42,286 bases of DNA, taken from assembly GCA_903933115.1 (NCBI GenBank), contig CAIZIT010000007.1, forward strand, positions 1-42,286. Direction: 5' to 3'. This document shows, piece after piece, positions 18,772 through 27,886 of this stretch (position 1 is its first letter; each line of letters begins with the position of its first letter). The stretch is from an uncultured Burkholderiales bacterium. Its GTDB lineage: Bacteria > Pseudomonadota > Gammaproteobacteria > Burkholderiales > Burkholderiaceae_C. Position numbers and translations under genes: made by a program. A model generated the notes under the pieces. The model was not told where the DNA came from and did not search any database. It was given only the letters and a program-made list of their open reading frames with translations.

Positions 18772-18841
18772 GTGCTTGTGGGTAAGTGCTTGTGGGTAAG
18801 TTCTTATGGCTAAGTACTTTGGGCCAAGAGCTTTTGGAGCT
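18772..18841. repeat. Degenerate 14-bp tandem repeat between hemA and prfA
   Basis: Two identical units GTGCTTGTGGGTAA (18772-18785, 18786-18799) are followed by diverged copies GTTCTTATGGCTAA (18800-18813), GTACTTTGGGCCAA (18814-18827) and GAGCTTTTGGAGCT (18828-18841). The array lies in the 231-base gap 18654-18884, which otherwise holds no gene. Confidence 0.8.
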
Positions 18842-18884
18842 TTTGCACAAGCAGGGCTTGTATCAGTGGGCGGGATGGTCAACG

Positions 18885-20144
18885 CTAATGCGTGTGCTTG
18901 ATGAAAAAGTGTTCGACCGCGTCTTTGGCGCGTTCTCTCATTTGAGGGTCACTTGAATTCAATTGCACCATGGGGCCGTGGAGCATTTTTTGAGACAAGC
19001 CTTTGGCCAAGCTTTCCAAGACTTCGTCGACGCTGTGACCTTTGGCAATGAGTTTCTTGGCTTTTTGCAGCTCACCTTCGCGCCACAGTTCGGCCTGTGC
19101 ATTGAGTTGTTGAATCAAGGGGACAAAGCTTCTTTGATCCATCCATTTGACAAAGCTTTGCACCCCTGCGTCAATGATCAACTCGGCCTCTGCCACTGCG
19201 GCTTGTCTGTTGGCTTGAGCCGTTTGGACAACGCCAGAGAGATCGTCCACGGTGTACAAATAAACGTCACTCAAAGATTTGACCTCTGGCTCAATATCCC
19301 TGGGTACTGCCAAGTCGACCATGAACATGGGTCGATTTTTCCTGGCCTTGAGTGCTCTCTCGACTGCGCCTAGACCAATCAAGGGAAGCGTGCTCGAAGT
19401 GCAACTGATCACGATGTCAAATTCATGCAGTCTTTCAGGCAAATCCGCCAAACGCATGGAGGCCCCTTTGAATTGCTCTGCCAAGCGCTCACCCCTTTCT
19501 TGGGTTCTGTTGGCAATGGTGATCTGTTTGGGATTTTTGGCGTTGAAATGGGTTGCACACAACTCAATCATCTCACCCGCACCCACAAAAAGAATTTTGA
19601 CCTTAGAGAGGTCTTCAAACAGTTGGCTGGCCAATCGAACGGCAGCGGCCGCCATACTGATGGAGTGCGCGCCGATGTCAGTGGTGGTGCGAACTTCTTT
19701 GGCGACGGAAAATGAGCGTTGAAACAATTGATGCAGGGTGGTCCCAAGGGCGCCGACTTCTGAGGCGACGCGAACTGCATCTTTCATCTGACCCAAGATT
19801 TGGGGTTCGCCCAAGACCATGGAGTCGAGCCCGCTGGCCACTCTGAAGGCGTGCCTTGCAGCGCCGGCATCCAAGAGGCTGTAAGTGTGCGCTTGAAGCG
19901 TTTCTGTGGACACGCCACCCGAGTGCGCCAACCATTGGAAGGTCTCGGGCAGCGCCAACTCATTGGCCGCGCAATAGATCTCAGTTCTATTGCAAGTCGA
20001 TAAAATAGCGACTTCTCCCTGAGACTTGATCGTGCTCTTGAGGCCTGAGAGCACGGGGGGCATGTGTTCAATGGCGAATGCAAATTTACCCCTCAAATCT
20101 AGAGGAGCTGTATTGTGATTGAGGCCCAAAGCCCAGACTGCCAT
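18885..20144 (-). CDS. hemA: Glutamyl-tRNA reductase
   Basis: First committed enzyme of C5-pathway tetrapyrrole synthesis, reducing Glu-tRNA to glutamate-1-semialdehyde with NADPH. The start MAVWALGLNHNTAPLDLRGKFAF matches the family; catalytic Cys51 sits in STCNRTEIYC, GLDSMVLGEPQILGQMKDA is the substrate region, and the NADPH fold begins near KILFVGAGEMIEL. The protein has 419 residues with a C-terminal dimerisation helix. An upstream ATG at 20168 would add MLEFYNRK, but it overlaps a perfect -10 box and the divergent gene, so I prefer 20144. It heads the hemA-prfA-prmC-grxD block. Confidence 0.95.
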   Translation of the reverse strand: MAVWALGLNHNTAPLDLRGKFAFAIEHMPPVLSGLKSTIKSQGEVAILSTCNRTEIYCAANELALPETFQWLAHSGGVSTETLQAHTYSLLDAGAARHAFRVASGLDSMVLGEPQILGQMKDAVRVASEVGALGTTLHQLFQRSFSVAKEVRTTTDIGAHSISMAAAAVRLASQLFEDLSKVKILFVGAGEMIELCATHFNAKNPKQITIANRTQERGERLAEQFKGASMRLADLPERLHEFDIVISCTSSTLPLIGLGAVERALKARKNRPMFMVDLAVPRDIEPEVKSLSDVYLYTVDDLSGVVQTAQANRQAAVAEAELIIDAGVQSFVKWMDQRSFVPLIQQLNAQAELWREGELQKAKKLIAKGHSVDEVLESLAKGLSQKMLHGPMVQLNSSDPQMRERAKDAVEHFFIKHTH

Positions 20145-20150
20145 CTTTCG

Positions 20151-20179
20151 ATTATAAAATTCAAGCATGAGTTGGACAA
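20151..20179 (-). promoter_or_regulatory. hemA promoter, possibly giving a leaderless mRNA
   Basis: On the minus strand TTGTCC (20179-20174), a 17-base spacer and TATAAT (20156-20151) are followed after only 6 bases by the hemA ATG (20144). Transcription would start at or next to the A of the ATG. The divergent small membrane-protein gene begins at 20167, inside this promoter. Confidence 0.55.
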
Positions 20180-20463
20180 GCCTTATCAATCACCTGTTGC
20201 ATCTTTTCTTGCTCCCCTTGGGCATGGGAGTGGGATTTGTGTTGTTCGAGGCGATCAAAAGAGTCGTAAAAGGTAGAATAAAGGTTGCATTTGGCTTGTC
20301 CATTTATGCATTCATTCTCTTGCTTTTGGGCCTGAGCACTCAAACGGCGGTGCTTTGGGTGCTGCACAAAGACGGTACGGTCATCGGCTATGCCTTGATC
20401 ACCCTGGTGATGGGGTCGGGTCATTTTTTATTAACCAGGGCATGGAAGTCCCAGTCGACTTAA
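20167..20463 (+). CDS. Small integral membrane protein of unknown function
   Basis: A 98-residue protein with three predicted hydrophobic segments: about 8-30 (HLLHLFLLPLGMGVGFVLF), 41-65 (FGLSIYAFILLLLGLST) and 72-90 (VIGYALITLVMGSGHFLL), with a basic loop RVVKGRIK between the first two. I do not recognise a family. It is divergent from hemA with 22 bases between start codons, and has no Shine-Dalgarno sequence before its ATG. The clean membrane pattern and position before a well-spaced stop make it a likely real gene. Tentative topology: N-terminus outside or inside cannot be decided. Confidence 0.65.
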   Translation: MSWTSLINHLLHLFLLPLGMGVGFVLFEAIKRVVKGRIKVAFGLSIYAFILLLLGLSTQTAVLWVLHKDGTVIGYALITLVMGSGHFLLTRAWKSQST

Positions 20464-20586
20464 AAAAAGCACTCATTGAGGGCTTTTGCAAGTCATTTCA
20501 AACACACATGGAATAAAAGGTTTGCGGGCCTGGAGTAATATTAGGGTTCCCTCTATATTCTTTAGAGTTACAGACAAAATCATCAT

Positions 20587-23500
20587 ATGAACGCTCCCAT
20601 TGCACAGGAATTTTTACTGACTTCCAAAGAAGACAGTCCCAGACTCAGAGAAATTCCTTATAACTACACCTCCTTCTCCGATCAAGAAATCGTGAGCCGA
20701 GTGCTGGGCGAGCACAGTTGGTCACTGCTTGAGAAGTTGCGGCAAGAGAGAAAAACCGGCCGCTCAGCGCGCATGCTTTATGAGGTTTTGGGTGATATTT
20801 GGGTGGTTCAACGCAACCCTTATTTGCAAGATGACTTGCTAGACAATCCCAAGAGAAGACAAATGCTGGTGGACGCTTTGTACCACCGTTTGCATGAAAT
20901 CGAGCAAAGAAGAACACCAGAAGATGATCGCATGCGCGACGCTTGGGTGCAAGAGTTGCTGACAGCGGCCAAAAAAGCCATTGAACAATTCAAAGACCAA
21001 TTTGAGCTGGTTTTTTCGCTGCGAAAACAAACCTTGAAAACGCTCAAAAAGTACACCCAACTGGACAACATCAAGTTTGATGCACTCTCCAGAGTCTCAC
21101 ATGTGACCGATGCGACCGATTGGCGTGTGGAGTATCCGTTTTTGGTTTTGGCGCCTGACTCAGAGCGCGAAATGGCTGCTTTGGTCAAAGCGTGTATCGA
21201 TCTGAAACTCACCATTGTTCCCAGAGGTGGTGGCACAGGTTACACGGGAGGCGCCATTCCCTTGACTTGGCGCAGTGTGGTGATCAACACTGAAAAGCTC
21301 GAACAGATGAATGTCTTGGAGCACGTGGTCTTGCCGGGTCATACCGAGAGCACGCCCACCATTTGGTGTGAAGCGGGTGTGGTCACCCAGCGCGTGACAG
21401 ATGCGGCTGAGGAAGCTGGGTTCGTGTTTGCAGTGGACCCCACTTCTGCGGAAGCTTCCTGCATAGGGGGCAACATCGCCATGAATGCGGGCGGTAAAAA
21501 AGCGGTCCTTTGGGGGACAGCTTTGGACAATTTGGCCAGTTGGAGAATGGTCACGCCCGATGCGCAGTGGTTAGAGGTCACACGCATCGATCACAACTTG
21601 GGCAAGATCCATGATGCAGAAATGGCGTGCTTTGAGTTGGCTTATTTCCAGGCCGATGGTAAGACCTTGATTCGTCGTGAAAGATTGGACATCCCAGGCC
21701 ACAAGTTCAGAAAAGAAGGCTTGGGCAAGGACGTCACGGACAAGTTTTTGAGTGGTTTGCCTGGTGTTCAAAAAGAGGGTTGTGATGGCTTGATCACGAG
21801 CGCACGTTTTGTGCTCCATAAGATGCCAGCGCACATGCGAACTGTTTGCATGGAGTTCTTTGGCAACGCCAAGGATGCTGTGCCAAGTATCGTGGAGATC
21901 AAGGACTTTATGTTTGCCGAACAAAAGCGCTCTGGCGTTTTGTTGGCGGGTCTTGAGCATTTGGATGACCGTTATTTGAGAGCCGTGGGCTATGCGACCA
22001 AAAGCAAACGGGGTGGTTTACCCAAAATGGTTTTGCTCGCTGACATTGCGGGCTCCGATCCCGATCAAGTTGCAAGGGTGACTTCTGAGGTGGTGAGAAT
22101 TTCGAATTCGAGGAGTGGTGAGGGCTTTGTGGCCATCAGTGCCGATGCGAGAAAGAAATTTTGGTTGGACCGCAAAAAAACAGCCGCCATCTCCAAGCAC
22201 ACCAACGCCTTTAAGATCAATGAAGATGTGGTGATCCCTTTGCCTCGCATGGCAGAGTACACCGATGGAGTGGAGAAAATCAACATCGAGATGTCTCTGG
22301 CCAACAAAATTGCCTTGTGTAACGAACTGGATGCTTTTTTTGAGCGAGGCCATTTGCCACTCGCGCAAGATTCGGCCAAGGGCGAGGAGGTCTCGGGTGA
22401 GATGATCGAGGAGCGCGTTGCCGAAGCCCGGGCCATCATTGCTGAGGTGCGTCAATTGTGGCAAGGTTGGTTGAATCGTTGCGATGAATTGTTCCCTCAG
22501 TTGCAAGACCACTCGCTTCGTGCGAGTTGGAAGACTCAAATCAGAGCGCCGCTGCAAAATATATTCACGGGTGATGTTTTCAAGCCCGTGCTGGCCGAGT
22601 TCAATGCCATTCATCAGCGGGTTTTAAAGGGTCGGGTCTGGGTGGCCTTGCACATGCATGCGGGCGACGGCAATGTGCACACGAACATTCCCGTCAACAG
22701 CGATGACTACGAAATGCTCCAAACCGCTCACCAAGCGGTGGCCAAAATCATGGACTTGGCGCGATCATTGGATGGTGTAATTTCTGGGGAACATGGTATT
22801 GGCATCACCAAGTTGGAGTTTTTAAGCGATGAGGAGATGCTGCCCTTTGCGCAGTACAAAGCCAAAGTCGACCCCAACGGTCACTTCAACAAGGGCAAGC
22901 TCCTCAAGCTCGACACCACCGATCCTGATTTGAGATCCGGGGATTTGACCCAAGCGTACACACCCAGTTTTGGCTTGATGGGGCATGAGTCCTTGATCAT
23001 GCAGCAATCCGATATCGGTGCGATTGCGGACAGCATGAAAGATTGTCTGCGTTGTGGAAAATGCAAGCCCGTTTGTGCAACACATGTGCCCAGAGCCAAT
23101 TTGCTCTACAGCCCAAGGAATAAAATCTTGGCCACCTCATTGCTCATTGAAGCCTTTTTGTATGAGGAGCAAACTCGCAGGGGGATATCGATCAAGCACT
23201 GGCAAGAGTTTGAAGACGTGGCCGATCATTGCACCGTATGCCACAAGTGTTTGTCTCCTTGCCCCGTGAAAATCGACTTTGGTGAAGTGTCGATGAACAT
23301 GCGCAATTTGTTGAGAAAAATGGGGCAAAAAAGTTTCAGGCCGGGCAATGCCGCGGCCATGTTCATGCTCAATGCCACCAACCCCGAGACCATCAAATTG
23401 GCCAGAGGTTTGATGGTGGATGTGGGCATGAAGGCTCAACGCTTGGCGCACGACTTGTTTGCCAATTTGGCGAAAAAGCAAACCAAGGCGCCACCTGCGA

Positions 23501-24465
23501 GCGTGGGTGTGGCGGGACTCAAGGAACAGGTCATTCACTTTGTGAATAAAAAAATGCCTGGCAACTTGCCCAAGAAGACGGCGCGTGCTTTGCTGGACAT
23601 TGAGGACTCCAATTACATTCCGATCATTCGCGATCATGCGGCGACCACTGCCGAGACCGAGGCGGTCTTTTATTTTCCAGGTTGTGGCTCGGAGAGGCTT
23701 TTCTCACAAGTGGGTCTGGCCACACAAGCCATGCTCTGGCACGCGGGTGTTCAAACGGTCCTCCCTCCTGGTTACCTTTGCTGCGGCTACCCCCAAAGGG
23801 GGAGTGGACAATTCGACAAGGCGGAGAAGATCATCACGGACAACAGGGTGCTTTTCCACCGAGTGGCCAACACGCTGAATTACCTCGATATCAAGACGGT
23901 GGTGGTGAGTTGTGGAACTTGCTATGACCAACTACAAGGTTATCAGTTTGACAAAATATTTCCCGGTTGTCGAATCATCGATATCCATGAGTATTTGCTG
24001 GAGAAGGGCATCACGTTGAACAGCGCTCAACAAGGCGCCTACCTCTACCATGACCCTTGTCACAGTCCCATGAAGTTGCAAGACCCCATGAAAACGGTTC
24101 AGTCGCTGGTCGGGCCCGATGTGCTCAAGTCTGATCGCTGCTGCGGTGAATCTGGGACCTTGGGTGTGACAAGACCCGATGTTTCAACGCAAATTCGTTT
24201 CAGGAAAGAGGAGGAGCTCTTGAAGGGTGAGGCTGAACTCATCTCCAAGCGAGGTGATCCCAGTGAGACGCGGGATGTGAAAATTTTGACCAGCTGCCCA
24301 AGCTGCCTCCAAGGCCTTTCTCGCTTTGAGGGCGACTTGAAAAACGGGCTTTTGAAGGCCGATTACGTGGTGGTTGAAATGGCCAATCAGATACTGGGTG
24401 AGCAATGGATGGAGCAATTTGTTCAGCAAGCCAACTCCGGTGGCATTGAGCGGGTGCTGCTCTAA
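20587..24465 (+). CDS. Large FAD-linked oxidase / Fe-S / CCG-domain oxidoreductase
   Basis: A 1,292-residue fusion. Residues 1 to about 175 form a DUF3683-like N-terminal domain. A PCMH-type FAD domain follows ([13 protein letters not shown] near 215 and [19 protein letters not shown] near 290), then a GlcD/Dld-type C-terminal oxidase domain ([12 protein letters not shown] and [10 protein letters not shown] near 690-740). Two 4Fe-4S motifs come next (Cys820, 823, 826, 830; Cys882, 885, 888, 892) and two CCG domains (FPGCGSE at 1030-1035 with CCGYP at 1065-1069; HDPCHSP with CCGESG). The layout resembles GlcD plus GlcF fused, so it likely oxidises a 2-hydroxy acid such as lactate or glycolate and passes electrons to quinone; the substrate is unproven. 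It probably has its own promoter in 20464-20586. Confidence 0.92.
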   Translation: MNAPIAQEFLLTSKEDSPRLREIPYNYTSFSDQEIVSRVLGEHSWSLLEKLRQERKTGRSARMLYEVLGDIWVVQRNPYLQDDLLDNPKRRQMLVDALYHRLHEIEQRRTPEDDRMRDAWVQELLTAAKKAIEQFKDQFELVFSLRKQTLKTLKKYTQLDNIKFDALSRVSHVTDATDWRVEYPFLVLAPDSEREMAALVKACIDLKLTIVPRGGGTGYTGGAIPLTWRSVVINTEKLEQMNVLEHVVLPGHTESTPTIWCEAGVVTQRVTDAAEEAGFVFAVDPTSAEASCIGGNIAMNAGGKKAVLWGTALDNLASWRMVTPDAQWLEVTRIDHNLGKIHDAEMACFELAYFQADGKTLIRRERLDIPGHKFRKEGLGKDVTDKFLSGLPGVQKEGCDGLITSARFVLHKMPAHMRTVCMEFFGNAKDAVPSIVEIKDFMFAEQKRSGVLLAGLEHLDDRYLRAVGYATKSKRGGLPKMVLLADIAGSDPDQVARVTSEVVRISNSRSGEGFVAISADARKKFWLDRKKTAAISKHTNAFKINEDVVIPLPRMAEYTDGVEKINIEMSLANKIALCNELDAFFERGHLPLAQDSAKGEEVSGEMIEERVAEARAIIAEVRQLWQGWLNRCDELFPQLQDHSLRASWKTQIRAPLQNIFTGDVFKPVLAEFNAIHQRVLKGRVWVALHMHAGDGNVHTNIPVNSDDYEMLQTAHQAVAKIMDLARSLDGVISGEHGIGITKLEFLSDEEMLPFAQYKAKVDPNGHFNKGKLLKLDTTDPDLRSGDLTQAYTPSFGLMGHESLIMQQSDIGAIADSMKDCLRCGKCKPVCATHVPRANLLYSPRNKILATSLLIEAFLYEEQTRRGISIKHWQEFEDVADHCTVCHKCLSPCPVKIDFGEVSMNMRNLLRKMGQKSFRPGNAAAMFMLNATNPETIKLARGLMVDVGMKAQRLAHDLFANLAKKQTKAPPASVGVAGLKEQVIHFVNKKMPGNLPKKTARALLDIEDSNYIPIIRDHAATTAETEAVFYFPGCGSERLFSQVGLATQAMLWHAGVQTVLPPGYLCCGYPQRGSGQFDKAEKIITDNRVLFHRVANTLNYLDIKTVVVSCGTCYDQLQGYQFDKIFPGCRIIDIHEYLLEKGITLNSAQQGAYLYHDPCHSPMKLQDPMKTVQSLVGPDVLKSDRCCGESGTLGVTRPDVSTQIRFRKEEELLKGEAELISKRGDPSETRDVKILTSCPSCLQGLSRFEGDLKNGLLKADYVVVEMANQILGEQWMEQFVQQANSGGIERVLL

Positions 24466-24540
24466 GGCACACCGCTTCAATCCTGAACAAGGCCTCTCCA
24501 AGGGATTCGAGGGGCTCGGTAGGGGTTGAGATTTGACCGC

Positions 24541-24570
24541 TTGGCTCAGCTCTTGAAAGCGCTGAGCCAA
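24541..24570. promoter_or_regulatory. Perfect inverted repeat upstream of the DUF971 gene
   Basis: TTGGCTCAGC (24541-24550) and GCTGAGCCAA (24561-24570) form a perfect 10-bp stem with a 10-base loop, 40 bases before the DUF971 ATG and 76 bases after the oxidoreductase stop. No T-run follows, so it is not a standard terminator; a leader hairpin or an operator is possible. Confidence 0.45.
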
Positions 24571-24609
24571 CTCAACAGTTCGGCTGAAGCTCAAGAGAGA
24601 AGATGAAAC

Positions 24610-25041
24610 ATGGCTGGTTTATTGAAAGATACCCCGATTCCCACGGAGATGACGGTTCACCAAGGCTCCAAGAAATTGGAGATCGCTTACAGCGACGGCA
24701 GGCGCTTTCTCATCTCTTTTGAGTTGATGAGGGTCTACAGTCCTTCTGCCGAAGTTCAGGGCCACGGAGCGGGACAAGAGATCTTGCAAACGGGCAAGCG
24801 AGAGGTGGGTATTTTGGGCTTGGACCCCGTGGGCAACTATGCCGTGCAACCTCATTTCGACGATGGACATGATTCAGGGATCTTCACCTGGGAGTATCTT
24901 TATCATTTGGGTGCTCAACAAGATGCGCTTTGGGCCCAGTACGAGTCCAAATTGAGTGCTGCCCGTTTGGAGCGGGATACACCCATGAAGCCCAAATCCG
25001 CTGCTCCTTCGGTAGGAGAGGGTTGTGGGCATGAGCATTGA
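24610..25041 (+). CDS. DUF971 (GBBH-like N-terminal domain) protein
   Basis: A 143-residue protein. Residues 10-105 match the DUF971 / gamma-butyrobetaine-hydroxylase N-terminal fold: LEIAYSDGRRFLISFELMRVYSPSAEV, then VGNYAVQPHFDDGHDSGIFTWEYLYHLG. Stand-alone copies are widespread in proteobacteria and are often discussed with Fe-S or metal handling; no function is established from this sequence. The C-terminus ends GCGHEH, a Cys/His tail that could bind metal. It lies just upstream of ubiE on the same strand, a recurrent arrangement in Burkholderiales, separated by 184 bases. Confidence 0.88.
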   Translation: MAGLLKDTPIPTEMTVHQGSKKLEIAYSDGRRFLISFELMRVYSPSAEVQGHGAGQEILQTGKREVGILGLDPVGNYAVQPHFDDGHDSGIFTWEYLYHLGAQQDALWAQYESKLSAARLERDTPMKPKSAAPSVGEGCGHEH

Positions 25042-25188
25042 GCACTGAGCGCAGGGTTCAGGCAGATCTGATGACGTGATTTTTTTGATGCCCCAGTGCG
25101 CTCCATCCGGCACCCGTTTCACGTTTGCAGCTTGCCCCATGGGTCTGGCATGGGGTTTTTCCAACGCTATTGCCTTTTCTTTTAAGGC

Positions 25189-25209
25189 TTGACACCTCAG
25201 AGGTGTCAA
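25189..25209. promoter_or_regulatory. 21-bp perfect palindrome overlapping a -35 box before ubiE
   Basis: Half-sites TTGACACCTC (25189-25198) and GAGGTGTCAA (25200-25209) are exact complements around one A. The left half contains a consensus -35 (TTGACA); AAATTA (25213-25218, 18-base spacing) could be the -10, placing the transcript start at the ubiE ATG (25226). This is the pattern of a repressor operator over a promoter. A leader hairpin in a read-through transcript is the alternative. Confidence 0.5.
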
Positions 25210-25225
25210 AGCAAATTAATATCGC

Positions 25226-25960
25226 ATGATGAGCAAAACACATTTTGGATTTCAAAGCGTCGACGAGTCGGAGAAGTCCACTCGCGTGCGTTCGGTTTTT
25301 GATTCGGTTGCATCCAATTACGACTTGATGAACGATTTGATGTCTGCAGGCTTGCACCGAGTTTGGAAAAAGTACACGGTGGCCGTTGCTGATTTGCATT
25401 TGGGCATGAGGGTCTTGGACATCGCTGGTGGCACGGGTGATTTGGCGTTGGCTTTTTCTAAGGAAGTCGGCCCCAACGGCACGGTGGTGCACACGGACAT
25501 CAACTACGCCATGCTGAGCACCGGACGCGATCGCTTGATCGATGAGGGCGTCTTTTTGCCCACCTTGGTTTGCGATGCTGAGGGCTTGCCGTTTGCAGAC
25601 AATTATTTTGACCGGGTCAGTGTCGCCTTTGGTCTTCGGAACATGACCAAAAAGGACGAAGCACTCAAGGAGATGTGTCGAGTTCTAAAGCCGGGTGGCA
25701 AATTGCTGGTTTTGGAGTTCTCTAAAGTTGCCAAGCCTCTAGAGAAGATCTACGATTGGTACTCTTTCAACATCTTGCCCAAGTTGGGTGCTTGGGTGGC
25801 CAAAGACGAGAGCAGTTATCGATACTTGGCCGAGTCCATCCGCATGCATCCGGATCAAGAGAGTCTGCGATCTTTGATGAAGTCATGTGGTTTTGACCAT
25901 GTGGATGTGCACAACTTAACGGCTGGTGTGGTCGCGCTCCATGTGGGCATCAAATGTTGA
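25226..25960 (+). CDS. ubiE: Ubiquinone/menaquinone C-methyltransferase
   Basis: SAM-dependent C-methylation of the benzoquinol ring in ubiquinone synthesis. The 244-residue protein contains [24 protein letters not shown] near the N-terminus, the SAM loop [16 protein letters not shown] (about 69-84), the conserved [24 protein letters not shown] and the C-terminal [17 protein letters not shown] 25226 is followed at once by a second ATG (25229); no ribosome-binding site precedes either. Its 3' end overlaps the next gene by 7 bases. It opens the ubiE-Tim44-like-ubiJ-ubiB operon. Confidence 0.97.
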   Translation: MMSKTHFGFQSVDESEKSTRVRSVFDSVASNYDLMNDLMSAGLHRVWKKYTVAVADLHLGMRVLDIAGGTGDLALAFSKEVGPNGTVVHTDINYAMLSTGRDRLIDEGVFLPTLVCDAEGLPFADNYFDRVSVAFGLRNMTKKDEALKEMCRVLKPGGKLLVLEFSKVAKPLEKIYDWYSFNILPKLGAWVAKDESSYRYLAESIRMHPDQESLRSLMKSCGFDHVDVHNLTAGVVALHVGIKC

Positions 25961-27195
25961 ACACGCTGGCTTGCCGCTTTGGCGCTCCCAAGTGCGTCTC
26001 ACCCCTGTTGAGACTTTTTTTGGCCCTCTTGATCTTGAGTGCTGCGCAGCTGAGTGAGGCTGGTGTACGCTTTGGGGGAGGTCGTGCAATGGGTCATCAG
26101 CATTCTGCCGGCGCAGCAGGGCCTAAAAACACCCCGTCCAATTCGGTATCAACTGCTCCGCCACCGGCACAAAGTGCGGCGTCCGTTGCCCCATCATCTG
26201 CCCCAGTGGCTCCCGTCCCAGGAGTAGGACCCAGTTCAGCAGGCAGTTCATCACCGGGTGCTTCATCGGTTTCTTCATCCAACGCAAGCTCTGGGACTGC
26301 ACCTTATCCGTCCCGTCCCACTCCAAGCGCCCCGGCTTCTGTCGCGCCCCCTGCCTCCTCTTTCTTTGGGGGTTTTGCCTCTCGAATGCTCATGGGTGCC
26401 GCTTTGGGTCTTGGTGTCATGAGCTTGGCGCATGCCTGGGGATGGGCCCCAGAGCAAGCGCAAGGCTTGATGATGGTGTTGCTGCTGCTCTTGGTGGGGG
26501 GCTGTATTTACATGATCTGGCAACTGCTCTTCAATCGCAAAGCCAGCACCTACTCTCACCATCACCTCTCCCCCATGAACGTGTCGATGGGTTCAGGGTT
26601 TGGGCAAGCGCATGCCAGCACTCAGGCTCTTGGGCGCACCTACAATCCTAAAAATGTGGGCAATGACGCCTCCGCAAGACCCTGGGAGTCACAGGGCGGT
26701 CTTTTCTCCGACGCATCCAGCACCTCGAGTGAGGCCGCATGGAGGGCTGTTCAAAAGCCCTTTGAGCCCCAACAGCTGGGTCTTTGGGAGACACAAAATG
26801 ACAAGTCGAAGGAGGCTCCAGGGCATTTGACCGATGTTGAGAGCTTTAAAAACATGGCCAAAGAACATTTCTTGAATTTACAAGATGCTTGGGATCATTT
26901 GGACATCGACCGATTGGCCTCCTTTCTCAATCCAGAGATGCTCACTTTGGTCAAAACTCAACTGGCCCAGTTGGGCCTGAAGCCCCAAAAGACAGAGGTG
27001 ATGATGCTCCAAGCCCAGTGGTTGGGGCTCCAACCCGTTGAGGGCCATCACATTGCAAGTGTTGAGCTATCGGGCATGAGTCGAGAGGCCAATGAGCCCT
27101 CTTTTACGCCCTTTAGGGAAATTTGGAGTTGGACGCGCCCCATAGCAGACGAGCATGCAGCGTGGTTGGTATGTGGGCTGGAGCCCTTGCAATAA
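25954..27195 (+). CDS. Tim44-like domain membrane protein in the ubi operon
   Basis: A 413-residue protein. A signal sequence or N-terminal anchor (about 17-36, [19 protein letters not shown]) is followed by [11 protein letters not shown], a motif typical of bacterial Tim44-domain proteins, and a long Ser/Ala/Pro-rich linker (50-135). Two membrane segments come next (about 143-161 and 170-193), and a C-terminal Tim44-like domain from about 298 ([20 protein letters not shown] to the end). It overlaps ubiE by 7 bases and precedes ubiJ by 13, so it is co-translated with the ubiquinone genes. Mitochondrial Tim44 binds membranes and import partners; the bacterial role is unknown. A scaffold for the Ubi proteins at the membrane would fit, but is inference. 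Confidence 0.85.
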   Translation: MLNTLACRFGAPKCVSPLLRLFLALLILSAAQLSEAGVRFGGGRAMGHQHSAGAAGPKNTPSNSVSTAPPPAQSAASVAPSSAPVAPVPGVGPSSAGSSSPGASSVSSSNASSGTAPYPSRPTPSAPASVAPPASSFFGGFASRMLMGAALGLGVMSLAHAWGWAPEQAQGLMMVLLLLLVGGCIYMIWQLLFNRKASTYSHHHLSPMNVSMGSGFGQAHASTQALGRTYNPKNVGNDASARPWESQGGLFSDASSTSSEAAWRAVQKPFEPQQLGLWETQNDKSKEAPGHLTDVESFKNMAKEHFLNLQDAWDHLDIDRLASFLNPEMLTLVKTQLAQLGLKPQKTEVMMLQAQWLGLQPVEGHHIASVELSGMSREANEPSFTPFREIWSWTRPIADEHAAWLVCGLEPLQ

Positions 27196-27208
27196 GCGAC
27201 AGGACTTT

Positions 27209-27886
27209 ATGTTTTCAAGCAAAAGACAATTTTTCAGCTCAACATTTGGGCATTTCGGCTCGGCCCCCTTCTCCAAAGAGGATGTGCTGTCCTCTGTTTT
27301 GCAAGGCCTCAAGAGCCTTGAGGCCAGGGCCTTACAAATTCGCCCCCCAGAGTGGTTGGTGCATGAGGTCACGGGCAAAGTGATTTTATTGATCAATCAT
27401 ATTTTGCTCAAAGAGCCTCAGGCTTTGGACAGACTCAAGAGACAGCGAGGCAGGACGATTGAGGTGAGATGGCATCAACTGTCATGCCGAGTCAGGTGCA
27501 CGCCTGCTGGTTTGCTCGAGTTGTCCAATTCACCTGCGCTTGAGGGTGAGATGCCCATCTTGAAGGCGCCCGATTTATCCATCGAATTGATGGAGAAGTC
27601 GGTGCTCACACTTTTACAAATGTTTGCCGCTTCCCAAAAGCCTCCACTGCACATCCAAGGGGACGTGCAATTGGCCGCAGAGATCAATTGGTTGGTGGAC
27701 CACGTGAGGTGGGATTTGGAGGACGATCTTGCCAAATTGGTGGGCGATGTCAATGCGCACCAGTTGGGCAAATTGGCTCGCTACTTGAAGGAGTCGATGG
27801 TTAAATTTGTGACGCTGGCCAACGAGAGTTTTAGACGCTCAAAGGATACATTCACCCAACGAGGTGGTGAAGGGTCTGCGAAATGA
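27209..27886 (+). CDS. ubiJ: Ubiquinone biosynthesis accessory factor UbiJ (SCP2 domain)
   Basis: I use ATG 27209 ([11 protein letters not shown]), which has AGGA at good spacing; a start at 27155 would overlap the previous gene by 41 bases. The 225-residue protein has a central SCP2 lipid-carrier domain ([22 protein letters not shown] through [34 protein letters not shown]) and a C-terminal amphipathic helix ending in a basic tail. UbiJ binds ubiquinone intermediates in the cytosolic Ubi complex. It overlaps ubiB by four bases (ATGA), giving translational coupling. Sequence conservation in this family is low, so the call leans on domain and context. Confidence 0.88.
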   Translation: MFSSKRQFFSSTFGHFGSAPFSKEDVLSSVLQGLKSLEARALQIRPPEWLVHEVTGKVILLINHILLKEPQALDRLKRQRGRTIEVRWHQLSCRVRCTPAGLLELSNSPALEGEMPILKAPDLSIELMEKSVLTLLQMFAASQKPPLHIQGDVQLAAEINWLVDHVRWDLEDDLAKLVGDVNAHQLGKLARYLKESMVKFVTLANESFRRSKDTFTQRGGEGSAK

